DNA from: Leptospira sp. GIMC2001
Lineage (GTDB): Bacteria > Spirochaetota > Leptospiria > Leptospirales > Leptospiraceae
Direction of reading: 5' to 3'
DNA length: 64,000 nt
Assembly: GCF_028462125.1 (NCBI RefSeq)
Contig: NZ_CP115468.1
Coordinates: 1,336,501-1,400,500 of the forward strand
The translations under genes and the position numbers were made by a program. The notes beneath the pieces were generated by a model that saw nothing but the letters and a program-made list of their open reading frames with translations, ran no database searches and was not told where the DNA came from. Positions 53,493-62,796 of this stretch are shown in pieces; the stretch's first letter is position 1; each line of letters begins with the position of its first letter.

Positions 53493-53641
53493 TAACGAAT
53501 GAGCTTGCCGACGTTCCTCGTAGCTGAGCCTCCAGAGGAGGCGTTAGCGTCGGCACGTCTTCTTGCTATGCAAGAAGCGTGACGAAGAGGAATGTGTCGA
53601 AGACCGAGCCGGTATTCCAGCGATGCGGCAAGCGAAAGTTA
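53493..53641 (-). repeat. attC 49 (family B)
   Basis: Family B site. The right end GTTATTCGCTGTATGC pairs with GTTATTCGCAATATGC at the far end of cassette 49. Confidence 0.87.
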
Positions 53642-53654
53642 TTCGCTGTATGCA

Positions 53655-54581
53655 CTAAAGTCCACTTTGTTCAATTAAAAAAATGATATTTGTTCCTGTA
53701 AGATTTAATGCATATCTCGTTATTTCATCTTCAACCTTTTGAGGAACCTGTCCTTGACCATGAGCGCCCAATCTATTCCGGATAGTTGGTATCCCACTTT
53801 CTAATAAACTCAGTAACGAGGTAAATTGGTTTTGTGTAAAATTAGGAATTAATATATTTTTAAAACAAATCTGAATTAATTTTTTAGAAGTGTCAGTTTG
53901 ATGAAATGACCAACCTTTTTCCTTACATATAATTTTCAAAACACTTTCAAATGATTTTAAGCATTCACTCAAACTTTCCTTATTTCTTCCGTGCCTGTAA
54001 TGTTCATGTGCCTTGAGATATTCATCATTTGCCCCGTTAAACATTTTCCTATTCAATAATGTCAGAGTTGGTTTTATAATTTCTGAATGTGCATATGTTG
54101 AATCAACTCGAATTATTTCTCCAATAAATTGATACCCTATTGCATGTTCTTTTAATCTTATATTTAATTCTTTTATAGCTTCTTCTGGTTTTAATTTTAC
54201 GTTTATATACTTTGTATAATTTTGGTAATTTTCACCAGCAATTACTCTTTCTATACATTTAAAAGTTAAGTCAATAACATCAATCGCTTGCTCAAAATCT
54301 TCTGTCTGTAAGAAGAAATTTAGAACATCCAATTCAGGAGTATAGTTTCTCTCAATTAAAAAGAACTTTCCGTATTCTCTGCATAGTGTATTCTGGATAT
54401 TTTCATAAGCTTGGTATGCTAAATCTTGGCTTCCATAATACGTATTTTTTACTCCTATTGTTTCTCTAATAATATGAACAATTTGAATTCTAAGCTTAGT
54501 AGGGATATCTTTGTATCTAAATACATCTAAGTTTTCTCCACGCAATCTTTTCTGTTTTTTCGAAAATAAATCAAATATCAT
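53655..54581 (-). CDS. Abi_C-domain protein (STM4504/CBY_0614-like)
   Basis: This 308-aa protein (from ATG 54579-54581; the longer open frame reads attC 50) starts MIFDLFSKKQKRLRGE, as in the STM4504/CBY_0614 family. The C-terminal part has ESVLKIICKEKGW and IRNRLGAHGQGQ, typical of the Abi_C (abortive infection C-terminal) domain. A defence role is suggested by the family name but not demonstrated here. Confidence 0.8.
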   Translation of the reverse strand: MIFDLFSKKQKRLRGENLDVFRYKDIPTKLRIQIVHIIRETIGVKNTYYGSQDLAYQAYENIQNTLCREYGKFFLIERNYTPELDVLNFFLQTEDFEQAIDVIDLTFKCIERVIAGENYQNYTKYINVKLKPEEAIKELNIRLKEHAIGYQFIGEIIRVDSTYAHSEIIKPTLTLLNRKMFNGANDEYLKAHEHYRHGRNKESLSECLKSFESVLKIICKEKGWSFHQTDTSKKLIQICFKNILIPNFTQNQFTSLLSLLESGIPTIRNRLGAHGQGQVPQKVEDEITRYALNLTGTNIIFLIEQSGL

Positions 54582-54618
54582 ATTATTCCTATAGTACAAA
54601 TAACTGGCATATTGCGAA

Positions 54619-54794
54619 TAACGGGGAGCGTTGCTGCCGTTCGGGATAGCCGAGTCTCCCAAGGAGAAGTTGGCGTTGGCACGAGATTGCTGTGAACGAA
54701 GAGAACTAAGCAATCGCAGTGACACCCGAATGGGTCTGAAGCTCCTCTTCATTAAGAACAAAGGAGCGAAGACGTTTCCAGTAACGCGGAGTTA
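54619..54794 (-). repeat. attC 50 (family A)
   Basis: Family A site. The right end GTTAAGCGTTGTCGC pairs with GTTAAGCGTAATCGC at the far end of cassette 50. Confidence 0.87.
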
Positions 54795-54810
54795 AGCGTT
54801 GTCGCCAATC

Positions 54811-55161
54811 CTAATCAAATAAAGTTTTTTCTCTTTCTAAAATTTCTTTTATTTGAATCTCAAGAATTGGAATTTTGTTCTTAACTAGATCCCAAACTAT
54901 ATCATAATCAACAACAAAATAGCCGTGAATTAAATGATTTCGTGTTGCTGATAATTTTCGCCATTCTGGCTCAGTATACTTCTTTTTGAATTGGTCTGAA
55001 ATTTTATTTGAAGCTTCCCCAATTATTTCAATACTGCGAACGAAGGCACGGCGTAGAACATTATTATTCAAAAAGCCTTCTTCATTAATTTTATTCATCT
55101 CTTCGTTGAGGAACAAAATTTCATTGTATATATGCTTTATGCATTCAATGTCAGATTTCAA
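54811..55161 (-). CDS. hepT: HepT-like HEPN toxin (DUF86)
   Basis: This 116-aa HEPN protein has the Rx4H active site in ATRNHLIHGYFVVDYDIVWD near residue 80, plus RAFVRSIEIIGEASNKISDQ, both typical of HepT/DUF86. HepT is an RNase, inactivated by AMPylation from its MntA partner in studied pairs. It overlaps the nucleotidyltransferase gene by 11 bases. Confidence 0.92.
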   Translation of the reverse strand: MKSDIECIKHIYNEILFLNEEMNKINEEGFLNNNVLRRAFVRSIEIIGEASNKISDQFKKKYTEPEWRKLSATRNHLIHGYFVVDYDIVWDLVKNKIPILEIQIKEILEREKTLFD

Positions 55162-55462
55162 TTAAGATTGATTCTTCCTCAACAGATTCCTTGAATGAAC
55201 CGTTAATTGATTCAATTGTGATTAAATCAACTTTCACACTGAAAACATCCTCTAAGAGAAAAGTTAAATTCATGAAATTATCATAATTCTTCTTTCCAGG
55301 CTTAAATTTTACCAAAACATCAAGATCGCTCGAAAAGTTTGCATCATTCCTGGCAACGGAACCAAAAATATGTAAAGATTCCACGCCAAATGAATCGATA
55401 TCAAATTTGTATTTTTTTAGCGCATCTTGAATGGAATTCTTATCTAGAATGTCAACTTTCAC
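55151..55462 (-). CDS. mntA: MntA-like nucleotidyltransferase antitoxin
   Basis: This 103-aa protein has the motif IFGSVARNDANFSSDLDVLV near residue 30 (GSx10DxD) and a later aspartate in VKVDLITIE. It is the AMPylating antitoxin type that pairs with HepT. It is intact, unlike the module at 11368 whose toxin start is unclear. Confidence 0.92.
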   Translation of the reverse strand: MKVDILDKNSIQDALKKYKFDIDSFGVESLHIFGSVARNDANFSSDLDVLVKFKPGKKNYDNFMNLTFLLEDVFSVKVDLITIESINGSFKESVEEESILIEI

Positions 55463-55587
55463 AATGAATTAAAAGTTTTCCAAATCGTTTCAATGTCAAG
55501 ACAATTATTTGATGATAAATTTGTCCTTTTTGAATATCTTGATTTGAATTGAATTAATAAATATTCTTAAAATTCAGCGATTACGCT

Positions 55588-55771
55588 TAACGTTCTGACT
55601 ATCCGACGTAAATCCTAGCTGAGTCCAGCACCATTTAGTGAGCTATGCGAATGATTAAAATGGTGCTGGACGTTAGCGTTGGCACGAATTCTTGCTCTGC
55701 AAGAATCGTGACTAGGATTTATGTGTCGTAGACCAAGCCTGTATTTCAGGCGCAGCGGATAGTTGGTGTTA
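55588..55771 (-). repeat. attC 51 (family C with CCAGCACC hairpin)
   Basis: Family C site with the CCAGCACCATTT hairpin. The right end GTTATCTGTAGCCGCC pairs with the far end of cassette 51. Confidence 0.86.
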
Positions 55772-56389
55772 TCTGTAGCCGCCATCTTCTCGGCACGGAT
55801 GCTGACGTTCTTAGACAATTTTCTTATCGCATTTAATTGCTTTCAATTCAAATAAGGGCAAATTGAATCTGAAGTGAAAAATTATCTCTCGAACTTCACA
55901 TCCGCCACTGAATCTTTCATTTTTTCAATCTTGAAAACGTTGATTGGCGTTTGGAGATTGCGTATAACATATAGTTTTTATTAAAACCGAAAATAGAAAT
56001 CTAAAACAATAAAATAGAGTATAACGATTTTCCTTCTTTTTTTTTGAAAATGATCAAGCAATCTTAAACAAGTAGGCTTTTAAATACTTTTTATCCATTA
56101 AGTTTTATTAATTCTCTTAATAAATTTACAAACTCTAAATAACGCTCTGAATTTTTAATTTAGATTCGTTTTAAATTTTGAAGAAATGAACGCTAATCTG
56201 AATGAAGCTTCTTTGATCTTTTGTAAACTTGAAATAAACTTAAACAGCAATATCATCTGAACAAAACCTATAATTTACATTCTAATTAGTTTTTATAATA
56301 ATTGGCGGTTAAAACTCTCTTTCTTTGAATTAATTCTTTTAAAATTAAAAAAAGCGGACAGGACGTCCGCTCTTAAAGGCGGTTACAGA
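55772..56389. other. ORF-less cassette, family 1 (cassette 51)
   Basis: There is no gene. The left half matches the cassette at 34389 and the right half matches those at 23019 and 33621, so it looks like a mosaic of the two. The head hairpin is at 56353-56359 / 56365-56371 with an A-run. Confidence 0.62.
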
Positions 56390-56572
56390 TAACGAATGAG
56401 CTTGCCGACGTTCCTCGTAGCTGAGTCCAGCACCATTTAGTGAGCTTCGCGAACGTTTAAAATGGTGCTGGACGTTAGCGTCGGCACGTCTTCTTGCCCT
56501 GCAAGAAGCGTGACGGAGAGGAATGTGTCGAAGACCGAGGCTGTATTCAGCCGATGCGGCAAGCGAAAGTTA
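56390..56572 (-). repeat. attC 52 (family B with CCAGCACC hairpin)
   Basis: Family B outer arms with the CCAGCACCATTT hairpin inserted in the centre. The right end GTTATTCGAAGTGTGA pairs with GTTATTCGAAATGTGA at the far end of cassette 52. Confidence 0.87.
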
Positions 56573-56585
56573 TTCGAAGTGTGAT

Positions 56586-56903
56586 TTAAACACTTGCAAG
56601 AGTTTTTTTACCTTTCTTGATTACTATCTCTGCTCCAAGTGTATGAACTAATCTTGATAAAACTAACAACGTTGGGTTGTCCTGCTTACCACTTCTTATT
56701 TCTTGAATTACGGTGCTTGATACTTTAGCTAATTTGGATAATTCCCGAACTGAAACTTTTTCTGATTCCATCAAATTGATAATTGTTTCAGACAATGTTA
56801 AAGCTTCGTATTCTTTATCAAATTTTTCCTTAATTGAACGTTTTGTCATCAGACGATCAAACGTTGTCTTTGTAGTAAGTTCCTTTTTTAATTCTTTTTT
56901 CAT
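56586..56903 (-). CDS. XRE-family antitoxin (HigA-like)
   Basis: This 105-aa antitoxin has its helix-turn-helix at SVRELSKLAKVSSTVIQEIR and SGKQDNPTLLVLSRLVHTLG after it. The N-terminal part (TFDRLMTKRSIKEKFDKEYE) probably contacts the toxin. It overlaps the toxin gene by 47 bases. Confidence 0.88.
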   Translation of the reverse strand: MKKELKKELTTKTTFDRLMTKRSIKEKFDKEYEALTLSETIINLMESEKVSVRELSKLAKVSSTVIQEIRSGKQDNPTLLVLSRLVHTLGAEIVIKKGKKTLASV

Positions 56904-57246
56904 AATCTTCCCTCCTTTTTAGCGCTCGCTCTTTTTCATTCTTTGGTAATTTATCTGTCTTTTTTAGAAATGCATTCGTAATAATTACTTTCTTACCTTT
57001 TACAAAGAAACAAAGAAATCTGTGTGGAAACGGTTTGAAAGCATATAATGCGTCCCCTTCAAAATTGAATTTTGTCCGATCCTTTATCTCGCCAACTTCA
57101 GCAAAACGCTTGAACAAAGCTAAAGTTTTAATCTGAAGCGGTTCTGTTAATCCATTGAAATAATGTAAAACATCTGATTTCTCTTTTTCATCAAAATACC
57201 ATTCTATTGTAAATTTCTCACCTTTATAGGCGACAATCTCTTTCAC
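56857..57246 (-). CDS. RelE/HigB-like toxin (Gp49 family)
   Basis: This 129-aa toxin has LTEPLQIKTLALFKRFAEVG, then ALYAFKPFPHRFLCFFVKGK and KVIITNAFLKKTDKLPKNEK, the Gp49-type order of blocks. It starts at GTG 57244-57246. It is a ribosome-dependent RNase by family. Confidence 0.88.
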   Translation of the reverse strand: MKEIVAYKGEKFTIEWYFDEKEKSDVLHYFNGLTEPLQIKTLALFKRFAEVGEIKDRTKFNFEGDALYAFKPFPHRFLCFFVKGKKVIITNAFLKKTDKLPKNEKERALKRREDYEKRIKKGTYYKDNV

Positions 57247-57252
57247 TCTTCC

Positions 57253-57281
57253 AGTGTAACGGAATAGCGATACACTGTCAA
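57253..57281 (-). promoter_or_regulatory. Toxin-antitoxin promoter (cassette 52)
   Basis: Minus-strand TTGACA (57276-57281) and TACACT (57253-57258) with a 17-base spacer. The two boxes are linked by an inverted repeat AGTGTA/TACACT (57253-57258, 57271-57276). Confidence 0.6.
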
Positions 57282-57363
57282 TTATTTAAACAGCTTAATA
57301 TTAATTTAAAGTGACAATTTAAGTTTATTAATGTCATTCAAGTTGATTTTTTCACATTTCGAA

Positions 57364-57520
57364 TAACGAACCAGGCTACTCGACGTAGGCTGGCCCTGAG
57401 TCCCGAAGGGACGTTAGGGACTGGAACGACACTTGCGGATGCAAGGGGAGTGCCAGAAGCCTATGTGTCGCAGACCGAGCGAGGGCGTAAGACCCGAAGC
57501 GACGCGAGTAGCCGATGTTA
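57364..57520 (-). repeat. attC 53 (family G, single member)
   Basis: Distinct in sequence from all other sites (GAACCAGGCTACTCGACG at the left, GCGACGCGAGTAGCCG at the right) but with the same core and spacer layout. The right end GTTATGCGACGTTTTTT pairs roughly with the far end of cassette 53 (GTTATGCGACATCTTTT). Confidence 0.83.
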
Positions 57521-57531
57521 TGCGACGTTTT

Positions 57532-58286
57532 TTATTTATTACAGAAGTATCCATTGAATAAAAATTTTCTTTCAATAGTATTAGTTTTTGTGCAATAATC
57601 GTGGCAATCATCATCCTCTTCCGCATATTTCGGTACTATTTGGCATTTTTGGCTATTTACGAAAAATTCACGAGAATCCAAGAAATTGATCTGTGAATCA
57701 TCTAAATATCCATTTGATCTTTCATTCCACTGGAGGTTAAAAAGTAATTCCGGATATTCTTCGTAATCACAAATTTTTGAATCGCCACAAAAAGAAACAG
57801 TGTATTTGGGTATTTCAACATATAATCGGTTATTATAGATATTATAAGAGCCTACAGAATTTCCGGTTTCGGTGCGATACTCTATGTTTGCTTTATAATC
57901 GTATAATGCTATACCTTCATTTAATTTTAAAGTAATCTCTAAATCAAATAGGCTTGAATTGCACAAACAGTCGGAGTATTTTTTTGTTAGAATTAAAGAA
58001 TCTTTTTGCTGAGGATGCAACTCTAGCTTAGTGAAGTTTGAAAGAATATATCCTTTATTATCTTCTGAATATAACCAATTTTCGAAATTAGAAATATTTC
58101 TTACATTTATTTTTGTACCTATTGGAATTTTGAATATTTTCGGCGAATTTAAATTTGGATCACGAAAAACATCAGTTTCTTTCTCAAATGTATACACTTC
58201 ATTTATTTCTTTCTGTATTTCAGAAGAATTGTTCTTTTAGCTATACACGCGAGTGAAAATAACGTTATCAAAATTATATATTTCAT
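57532..58286 (-). pseudogene. SH3-like lipoprotein gene with frameshift
   Basis: ATG 58284-58286 opens a lipoprotein signal MKYIILITLFSLACIAK (lipobox SLAC), but that frame stops after 28 codons. One base later the mature frame runs on: KNNSSEIQKEINEVYTFEK, an SH3b-like part (VFRDPNLNSPKIFKIPIGTK), then an unknown Cys-containing domain to 57532. The break is at the A4 run 58235-58238, where one more A would restore the frame. A true deletion or a homopolymer sequence error is possible. Confidence 0.72.
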
Positions 58287-58323
58287 ATTTTTCTTTCCCT
58301 GTTAAATTTTAAAAGATGTCGCA

Positions 58324-58501
58324 TAACGAGGAGCGTTACTGCCGTTCGGGATAGCCGAGTCTCCATTGGAGACGTTGGCGTTGGCACGAGATTGCTTTGA
58401 GACAAAGTCGAGAAAAGCAATCGAAGTGACACCCGAATGGGTCTGAAGCTCCGCTTCTTCAAAGGCAAAGGAGCGAGGACGTTTCCAGTAACGCGGAGTT
58501 A
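58324..58501 (-). repeat. attC 54 (family A)
   Basis: Family A site. The right end GTTATTCGAAGTTGCTC pairs with GTTATTCGAAATTGCTC at the far end of cassette 54, more than 1.1 kb away, so this cassette holds two genes. Confidence 0.87.
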
Positions 58502-58517
58502 TTCGAAGTTGCTCCCT

Positions 58518-59147
58518 TTAATTATTTGAAATGATCGTATATAAGTTATCAGCAATAAAAATATCTTCTGGGGATATCACTATTTCATTTAAAGGAATAT
58601 TTTTACCATATCTCTTATTCATGATTTTTTTAACTTTATCCGATGACAAATCGAAGCTTTCTAGAGTTTTTAGTTCGCCTACATCAACTCCTAAAACGTT
58701 TTTATATATTTTCCAAACCAATTCAGTACAATATATTCGGTTATCATTCCACTCAAATGTATAATCATAATCTTTTCCAATAAATTTATATCCGTATTCC
58801 TTCATTCTAGATATTGAATTCGAGTCTATAATTTTAACGGAATCTTTCAATCTTTTTACAACAAAATGATTGTTTTTCCCTCGCTTTATAAAATTCTCTA
58901 ATTTTGTTTTTTTGACCGGTTGAATTGCTTCTAAAACAAACATAATATTTCTTTCTTTAAATATAATACCAACATGTGTATATCTGGAATTTGTAGCCAA
59001 TTTTATAGCTGTAGCTTGTTCTGATATTGACTCATGAAAAATTATATCTCCTTCTCTGAGGATACTAAAATCAATAGATCTGGAATACATTTCTGTTCCA
59101 AAGAATATAAATACAATTATTATATTAATTTTGAATAGTTCTTTCAT
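58518..59147 (-). CDS. YiiX-like papain-fold amidase, secreted
   Basis: This 209-aa protein has a signal peptide (INIIIVFIFFGTEMYS), then ILREGDIIFHESISEQATAI, SRYTHVGIIF with the catalytic His, and NRIYCTELVWKIYK with the catalytic Cys. This His-before-Cys order defines the permuted NlpC/P60 (YiiX/YebB-like) family. Such enzymes act on lipids or peptidoglycan peptides. It is exported and is the second gene of cassette 54. Confidence 0.85.
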   Translation of the reverse strand: MKELFKINIIIVFIFFGTEMYSRSIDFSILREGDIIFHESISEQATAIKLATNSRYTHVGIIFKERNIMFVLEAIQPVKKTKLENFIKRGKNNHFVVKRLKDSVKIIDSNSISRMKEYGYKFIGKDYDYTFEWNDNRIYCTELVWKIYKNVLGVDVGELKTLESFDLSSDKVKKIMNKRYGKNIPLNEIVISPEDIFIADNLYTIISNN

Positions 59148-59187
59148 TTTTTTACCTTCCTGTTTTTTTTATGAACAATATTTCTAG

Positions 59188-59667
59188 TCAAAAATCTTGC
59201 CTTAGTTTATTGTATTTTCTTGAATAAAACATTGTTAATAAAATATATATTAAAGATATTAAAAGTACAATTGCAAAAATTCTATGTGAAAATTCTGACT
59301 TTCCATAAGTTAGCGTATTGATATTTTTAAAATCGTTCCATAAATGATGTCCATTGCATATATGCAGACCTTTTATTGTTACAAAATAAAAATAATTTGG
59401 CAACTTGAATAAATAATATATACTAGTAAATATATGGAAATAACCTAATCTCCAGAACTTAGGGCTAAATTTAAAAATTGGGAAAATACAAATAGAAAAC
59501 AAGAATACTAAATATAGACTAACGTATAAAGAACCATCAAATCCGTCAGAGCCACCTTGAGTGCATGGATCAACTTCTGATAAACCAGGTAAAAGAATTA
59601 GAAGATAAGATATCATCCAACCAAAAATTGATATAAAATTAAGAAAAAAGGATATTATTTCCTTCAT
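59188..59667 (-). CDS. Small polytopic membrane protein
   Basis: This 159-aa protein (from ATG 59665-59667; the upstream open frame reads attC 55) has hydrophobic helices near residues 8-28, 45-68, 75-95 and 132-150, with short polar loops. No family is recognised. It precedes the YiiX-like gene by 40 bases in the same cassette. Confidence 0.6.
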   Translation of the reverse strand: MKEIISFFLNFISIFGWMISYLLILLPGLSEVDPCTQGGSDGFDGSLYVSLYLVFLFSICIFPIFKFSPKFWRLGYFHIFTSIYYLFKLPNYFYFVTIKGLHICNGHHLWNDFKNINTLTYGKSEFSHRIFAIVLLISLIYILLTMFYSRKYNKLRQDF

Positions 59668-59692
59668 TTTTTTTAATTTGAGCAATTTCGAA

Positions 59693-59902
59693 TAACGAGG
59701 AGCGTTGCTGCCGTTCGGGATAGCTGAGCCCAGCACCATTTAGTGACCTATGCGAACGTTTGAAATGGTGCTGGGCGTTAGCGTTGGCACGAGATTGCTG
59801 TGAACGAAGAGAACTAAGCAATCTTAGTGACACCCGAATGGGTCTGAAGCTCCGCTTCCTTAAAGACAAAGGAGCGAAGACGTTTCCAGTAACGCGGAGT
59901 TA
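59693..59902 (-). repeat. attC 55 (family A with CCAGCACC-type hairpin)
   Basis: Family A outer arms with the CAGCACCATTT hairpin. The right end GTTATTCGAAGTCAGC pairs with GTTATTCGAAATCAGC at the far end of cassette 55. Confidence 0.87.
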
Positions 59903-59941
59903 TTCGAAGTCAGCACTTAGATTAATTAAATATTTAAACTA

Positions 59942-60643
59942 CTAAATAAATAAACTCTTCAATTGAGTTCTGAATTCATCACTTGCTTCTTTAATGAATT
60001 TATTTTTTACTTCATCAACTGTGCTATCAACATTCCAAATAGTATTAAACTCGAGAATAATGGTATCACTTTCGTATGAAGCCTCTTTATAGAGATATCC
60101 ATTTCTAACATCAAAAATCAAAATTTCTGCTGTATACTGATAATTTGTATCAAGATAAGGTAATATAAATATTGGAACTATAAAAATATTAAATGCAGAA
60201 AATATATTAGGTTTTCTTGTAGCATCGAAATCCGAAGTTGTTACAATTAATAGATCACATTTTGCTCGTGCTGCGAATAATCGAAGACTGCTTAAATTTA
60301 TCTGGTTTCTTTCTTCTGAATAATATGATCTTCTACTACGAGATGAGAATCCTTCGATTAGATTCTTTGGAATCTTATAATTTAAGCTAATATTTGGATC
60401 TGTAAACATGATTTTTTCAGGGATTTCATCGACCCCCAGATTATACCATGCTATCCGAGATGGTTTTCTTATTTGAGGTTTCGCTTCAAATGCTCTTCTA
60501 ATTTCTTCATCACTGATAACTCTATCATCGGGAGAATCAATGGTTCCAGAAGGTGAATAGGATCTTGAAGTACCACAATTAGAAAAAGTTAATAACGGCA
60601 ATATAATTAGACATATTAAATATTTTAACATTAGTTTATTCAT
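59942..60643 (-). CDS. Predicted lipoprotein, 233 aa
   Basis: The signal peptide YLICLIILPLLTFSNC ends in a SNC lipobox typical of Leptospira lipoproteins. The mature part has a Ser/Arg-rich linker, then an alpha/beta domain with LRLFAARAKCDLLIVTTSDF and YTAEILIFDVRNGYLYKEAS. This resembles lipoproteins that report on surface or envelope state, but no function is known. Sole gene of cassette 55. Confidence 0.68.
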   Translation of the reverse strand: MNKLMLKYLICLIILPLLTFSNCGTSRSYSPSGTIDSPDDRVISDEEIRRAFEAKPQIRKPSRIAWYNLGVDEIPEKIMFTDPNISLNYKIPKNLIEGFSSRSRRSYYSEERNQINLSSLRLFAARAKCDLLIVTTSDFDATRKPNIFSAFNIFIVPIFILPYLDTNYQYTAEILIFDVRNGYLYKEASYESDTIILEFNTIWNVDSTVDEVKNKFIKEASDEFRTQLKSLFI

Positions 60644-60686
60644 TTTTTCCTCAGTACTAGTTATTATTCATTGCGCTGATTTCGAA

Positions 60687-60897
60687 TAACGAGGAGTCTA
60701 CCTGCCGTTCGGGATAGGTGAGCCTCTGGTTTCCCGAGGGAGTCCCCGACCGAGGAAAAGAAACCTGAGGCGTTACCTTTGGCACGAGGTTGCTTCGAGA
60801 CAAAGTCGAGAATTGCAACCGTAGTGACACCCGAATGGACCCGAAGCTCCTCTACATAAGGACAAGGAGCGAGGGTTTTTACAGGTAGACGGAGTTA
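60687..60897 (-). repeat. attC 56 (family D)
   Basis: Family D site with the CTCTGGTTTC hairpin. The right end GTTATGCGAAGGAGCAT pairs with GTTATGCGAAAGAGCAT at the far end of cassette 56. Confidence 0.86.
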
Positions 60898-61002
60898 TGC
60901 GAAGGAGCATGAATTTTTCATAAACTAACAAAGCATAAAATTGTATTGTTTGCCAAATTTTTTATTATATACTGATTACCTGGGTAAAGCGAGGGATTTA
61001 CA

Positions 61003-62295
61003 TTAAATAACCGGGTATACCATTCCGGCATTTTGGATAAGCGCATCAAGTAATTTCGTAAGCTTAGAGATATCATAGCTACCGTTTCGCAGTGTATTTT
61101 CTGACTGATCGTAAAAATGTTTTGAATATGATTCTTTGAAATCTAACACACCATGCCAAGTATTGATGTCTTTTTTAAAGTTGCTCCATGTGACCTGAGG
61201 GGCGGGATATTGATCTAAACTAAGGTCAAGATAGCATTCAATCGCGGCGGCTCGTCCATTTATATCAGATAAGTTTACACCCTCGGGGCCGCGTGTTGCA
61301 AAAGTCTTAAATTCCATTAGATCAGGCAAGAGCATTGTTCGCATATTCCTTGGTAGTTTCAAATTTTCAAGCCTTCGAAAAGCGTCTATACCCTCAGCAT
61401 CGTTGTCAAAAACGAATAAGACCTTATTGAGAACCTCAATTCGCAAAAGCCCCTCTGCGAATTTAACTAGATTGCCAGTTCCCCAGAAATGATGGCGTTC
61501 GTCTACATCCACAAAATTAAAAAAATCTGCTATATCCGGACGTAGGACGTCGAGCGACCGCCGAAGGATGCGTGCGTCGGATGCTCCTTCGGTTGCTATC
61601 AACACTTTTTGTCTTTGCTGCGCTCTTGGCTGGAATGCTTCACGTTCCACCCAACCTGCATGTACAATTGGGCCAAAATTCCAAGAAACCTCAATTTCTT
61701 CATTAGCCTTGTTCAGTGCAAAAATCTGAAGCATAGATTCCGCACTCAGAATGCATACTCGTTCTGATAGGAAACTAGTTTCTGACCAATAAGAATCATT
61801 ATATCCGATCCTTGGAATTCTCTTAAAAGTGTCAGAATCAGCGGCAAAACGGCCCTGAGAAATTCTGTCTCGGTCTGGCGTATCATATTCGATATAGCCA
61901 CTTTTCAAATCATCCAGCGGATAGCGACAAGCCAAACTGCAGAATTCTTCAAACGTGAGATATTCATTTCCTGTCTCTTCTAACTCACTATAGCTCGACA
62001 TTTCAACCGCTTCATCGACTATTGCTTGGTATTCCGCTCGTGCAGCTTCAAGTGTGAAACCGAGTATCTCAAGACGAGGTATAATTCGAGAGAGTGACCT
62101 TACATAAAGTTCTTCAGCTTCAATAAGCTCCTCTTTTTCTTCCGGATGCTCATCGTAATAATCGTAATCTATTGAGTCTGACTTGCGACGAAATAAGTCA
62201 TCCTCTTGAAATAAATATCCGTAATCTTCTCCCATGAAGTTTTTGGAGTAAGAAAGGGATACGTTGCCGATGCAAAGTTCAATGGAAGTTCCCAT
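61003..62295 (-). CDS. HEPN/TOPRIM-type protein
   Basis: This 430-aa protein has an N-terminal half (MGTSIELCIGNVSLSYSKN onward) resembling the HEPN/Toprim N-terminal domain. The C-terminal half has a TOPRIM core: IATEGASDARILRRS with the catalytic Glu near residue 237 and VLFVFDNDAEGIDAFRR with the DxD near residue 290. TOPRIM-HEPN proteins are linked to phage defence and RNA or DNA cleavage. The gene looks less AT-rich than its neighbours, suggesting recent acquisition. Sole gene of cassette 56. Confidence 0.82.
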   Translation of the reverse strand: MGTSIELCIGNVSLSYSKNFMGEDYGYLFQEDDLFRRKSDSIDYDYYDEHPEEKEELIEAEELYVRSLSRIIPRLEILGFTLEAARAEYQAIVDEAVEMSSYSELEETGNEYLTFEEFCSLACRYPLDDLKSGYIEYDTPDRDRISQGRFAADSDTFKRIPRIGYNDSYWSETSFLSERVCILSAESMLQIFALNKANEEIEVSWNFGPIVHAGWVEREAFQPRAQQRQKVLIATEGASDARILRRSLDVLRPDIADFFNFVDVDERHHFWGTGNLVKFAEGLLRIEVLNKVLFVFDNDAEGIDAFRRLENLKLPRNMRTMLLPDLMEFKTFATRGPEGVNLSDINGRAAAIECYLDLSLDQYPAPQVTWSNFKKDINTWHGVLDFKESYSKHFYDQSENTLRNGSYDISKLTKLLDALIQNAGMVYPVI

Positions 62296-62420
62296 TTAAA
62301 ACATTTTCCTAAAATATTTGATAATACAACCCATATTTTCTACATTTGTTGATGCGAAGCATCTTAAAATATATTTATTCTTTTTTCATGAATTTGTGAA
62401 TGCAAAAATGCTCTTTCGCA

Positions 62421-62551
62421 TAACGTTTCAGACTACCCGACGTAAATTCGAGCCGAGTCTCGAAGAGACGTTAGCGCTGAATTTATGTGTCGTAGACCAA
62501 GCTCTGCAGTCGCTTAAGCGACAATCAGAGCGCAGTGGGTAGTCGGAGTTA
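62421..62551 (-). repeat. attC 57 (family F)
   Basis: Family F site. The right end GTTATTTGTAGTTTTGGC pairs with the far end of cassette 57. Confidence 0.84.
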
Positions 62552-62796
62552 TTTGTAGTTTTGGCACGCTAACTTAAAATTACTGTCTTTGAGAAAACCG
62601 CGATCCGACTGAAGCATCTTCCTACATTAAGAATTTGCCGAATTCTCTCAATAAACTTTCACTTTCGGAGATAATGCACTTAGCATAATTGAATCGTGCA
62701 AGTTTAAGCCAAGCTAATCCATAATACTTTCTGATTTATTAAGCGGTTTTCGAAAAGAGTTAAACCCGACTTTCACCTAGAAGCCAAAATTACAAA
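62552..62796. other. ORF-less cassette, family 2 (cassette 57)
   Basis: The fourth copy of the family, close to the one at 42761. The GAAAACCGC/GCGGTTTTC pair and the covarying ends are present. No gene. Confidence 0.62.

Noticed and set aside
53655..54761. Long N-terminal extensions of genes through attC (for example the frame reaching 54761, or the OrfA frame reaching 17118)
   Set aside because: The extra residues are translated attC. Internal ATG codons at 54579-54581 and 16942-16944 are better starts.
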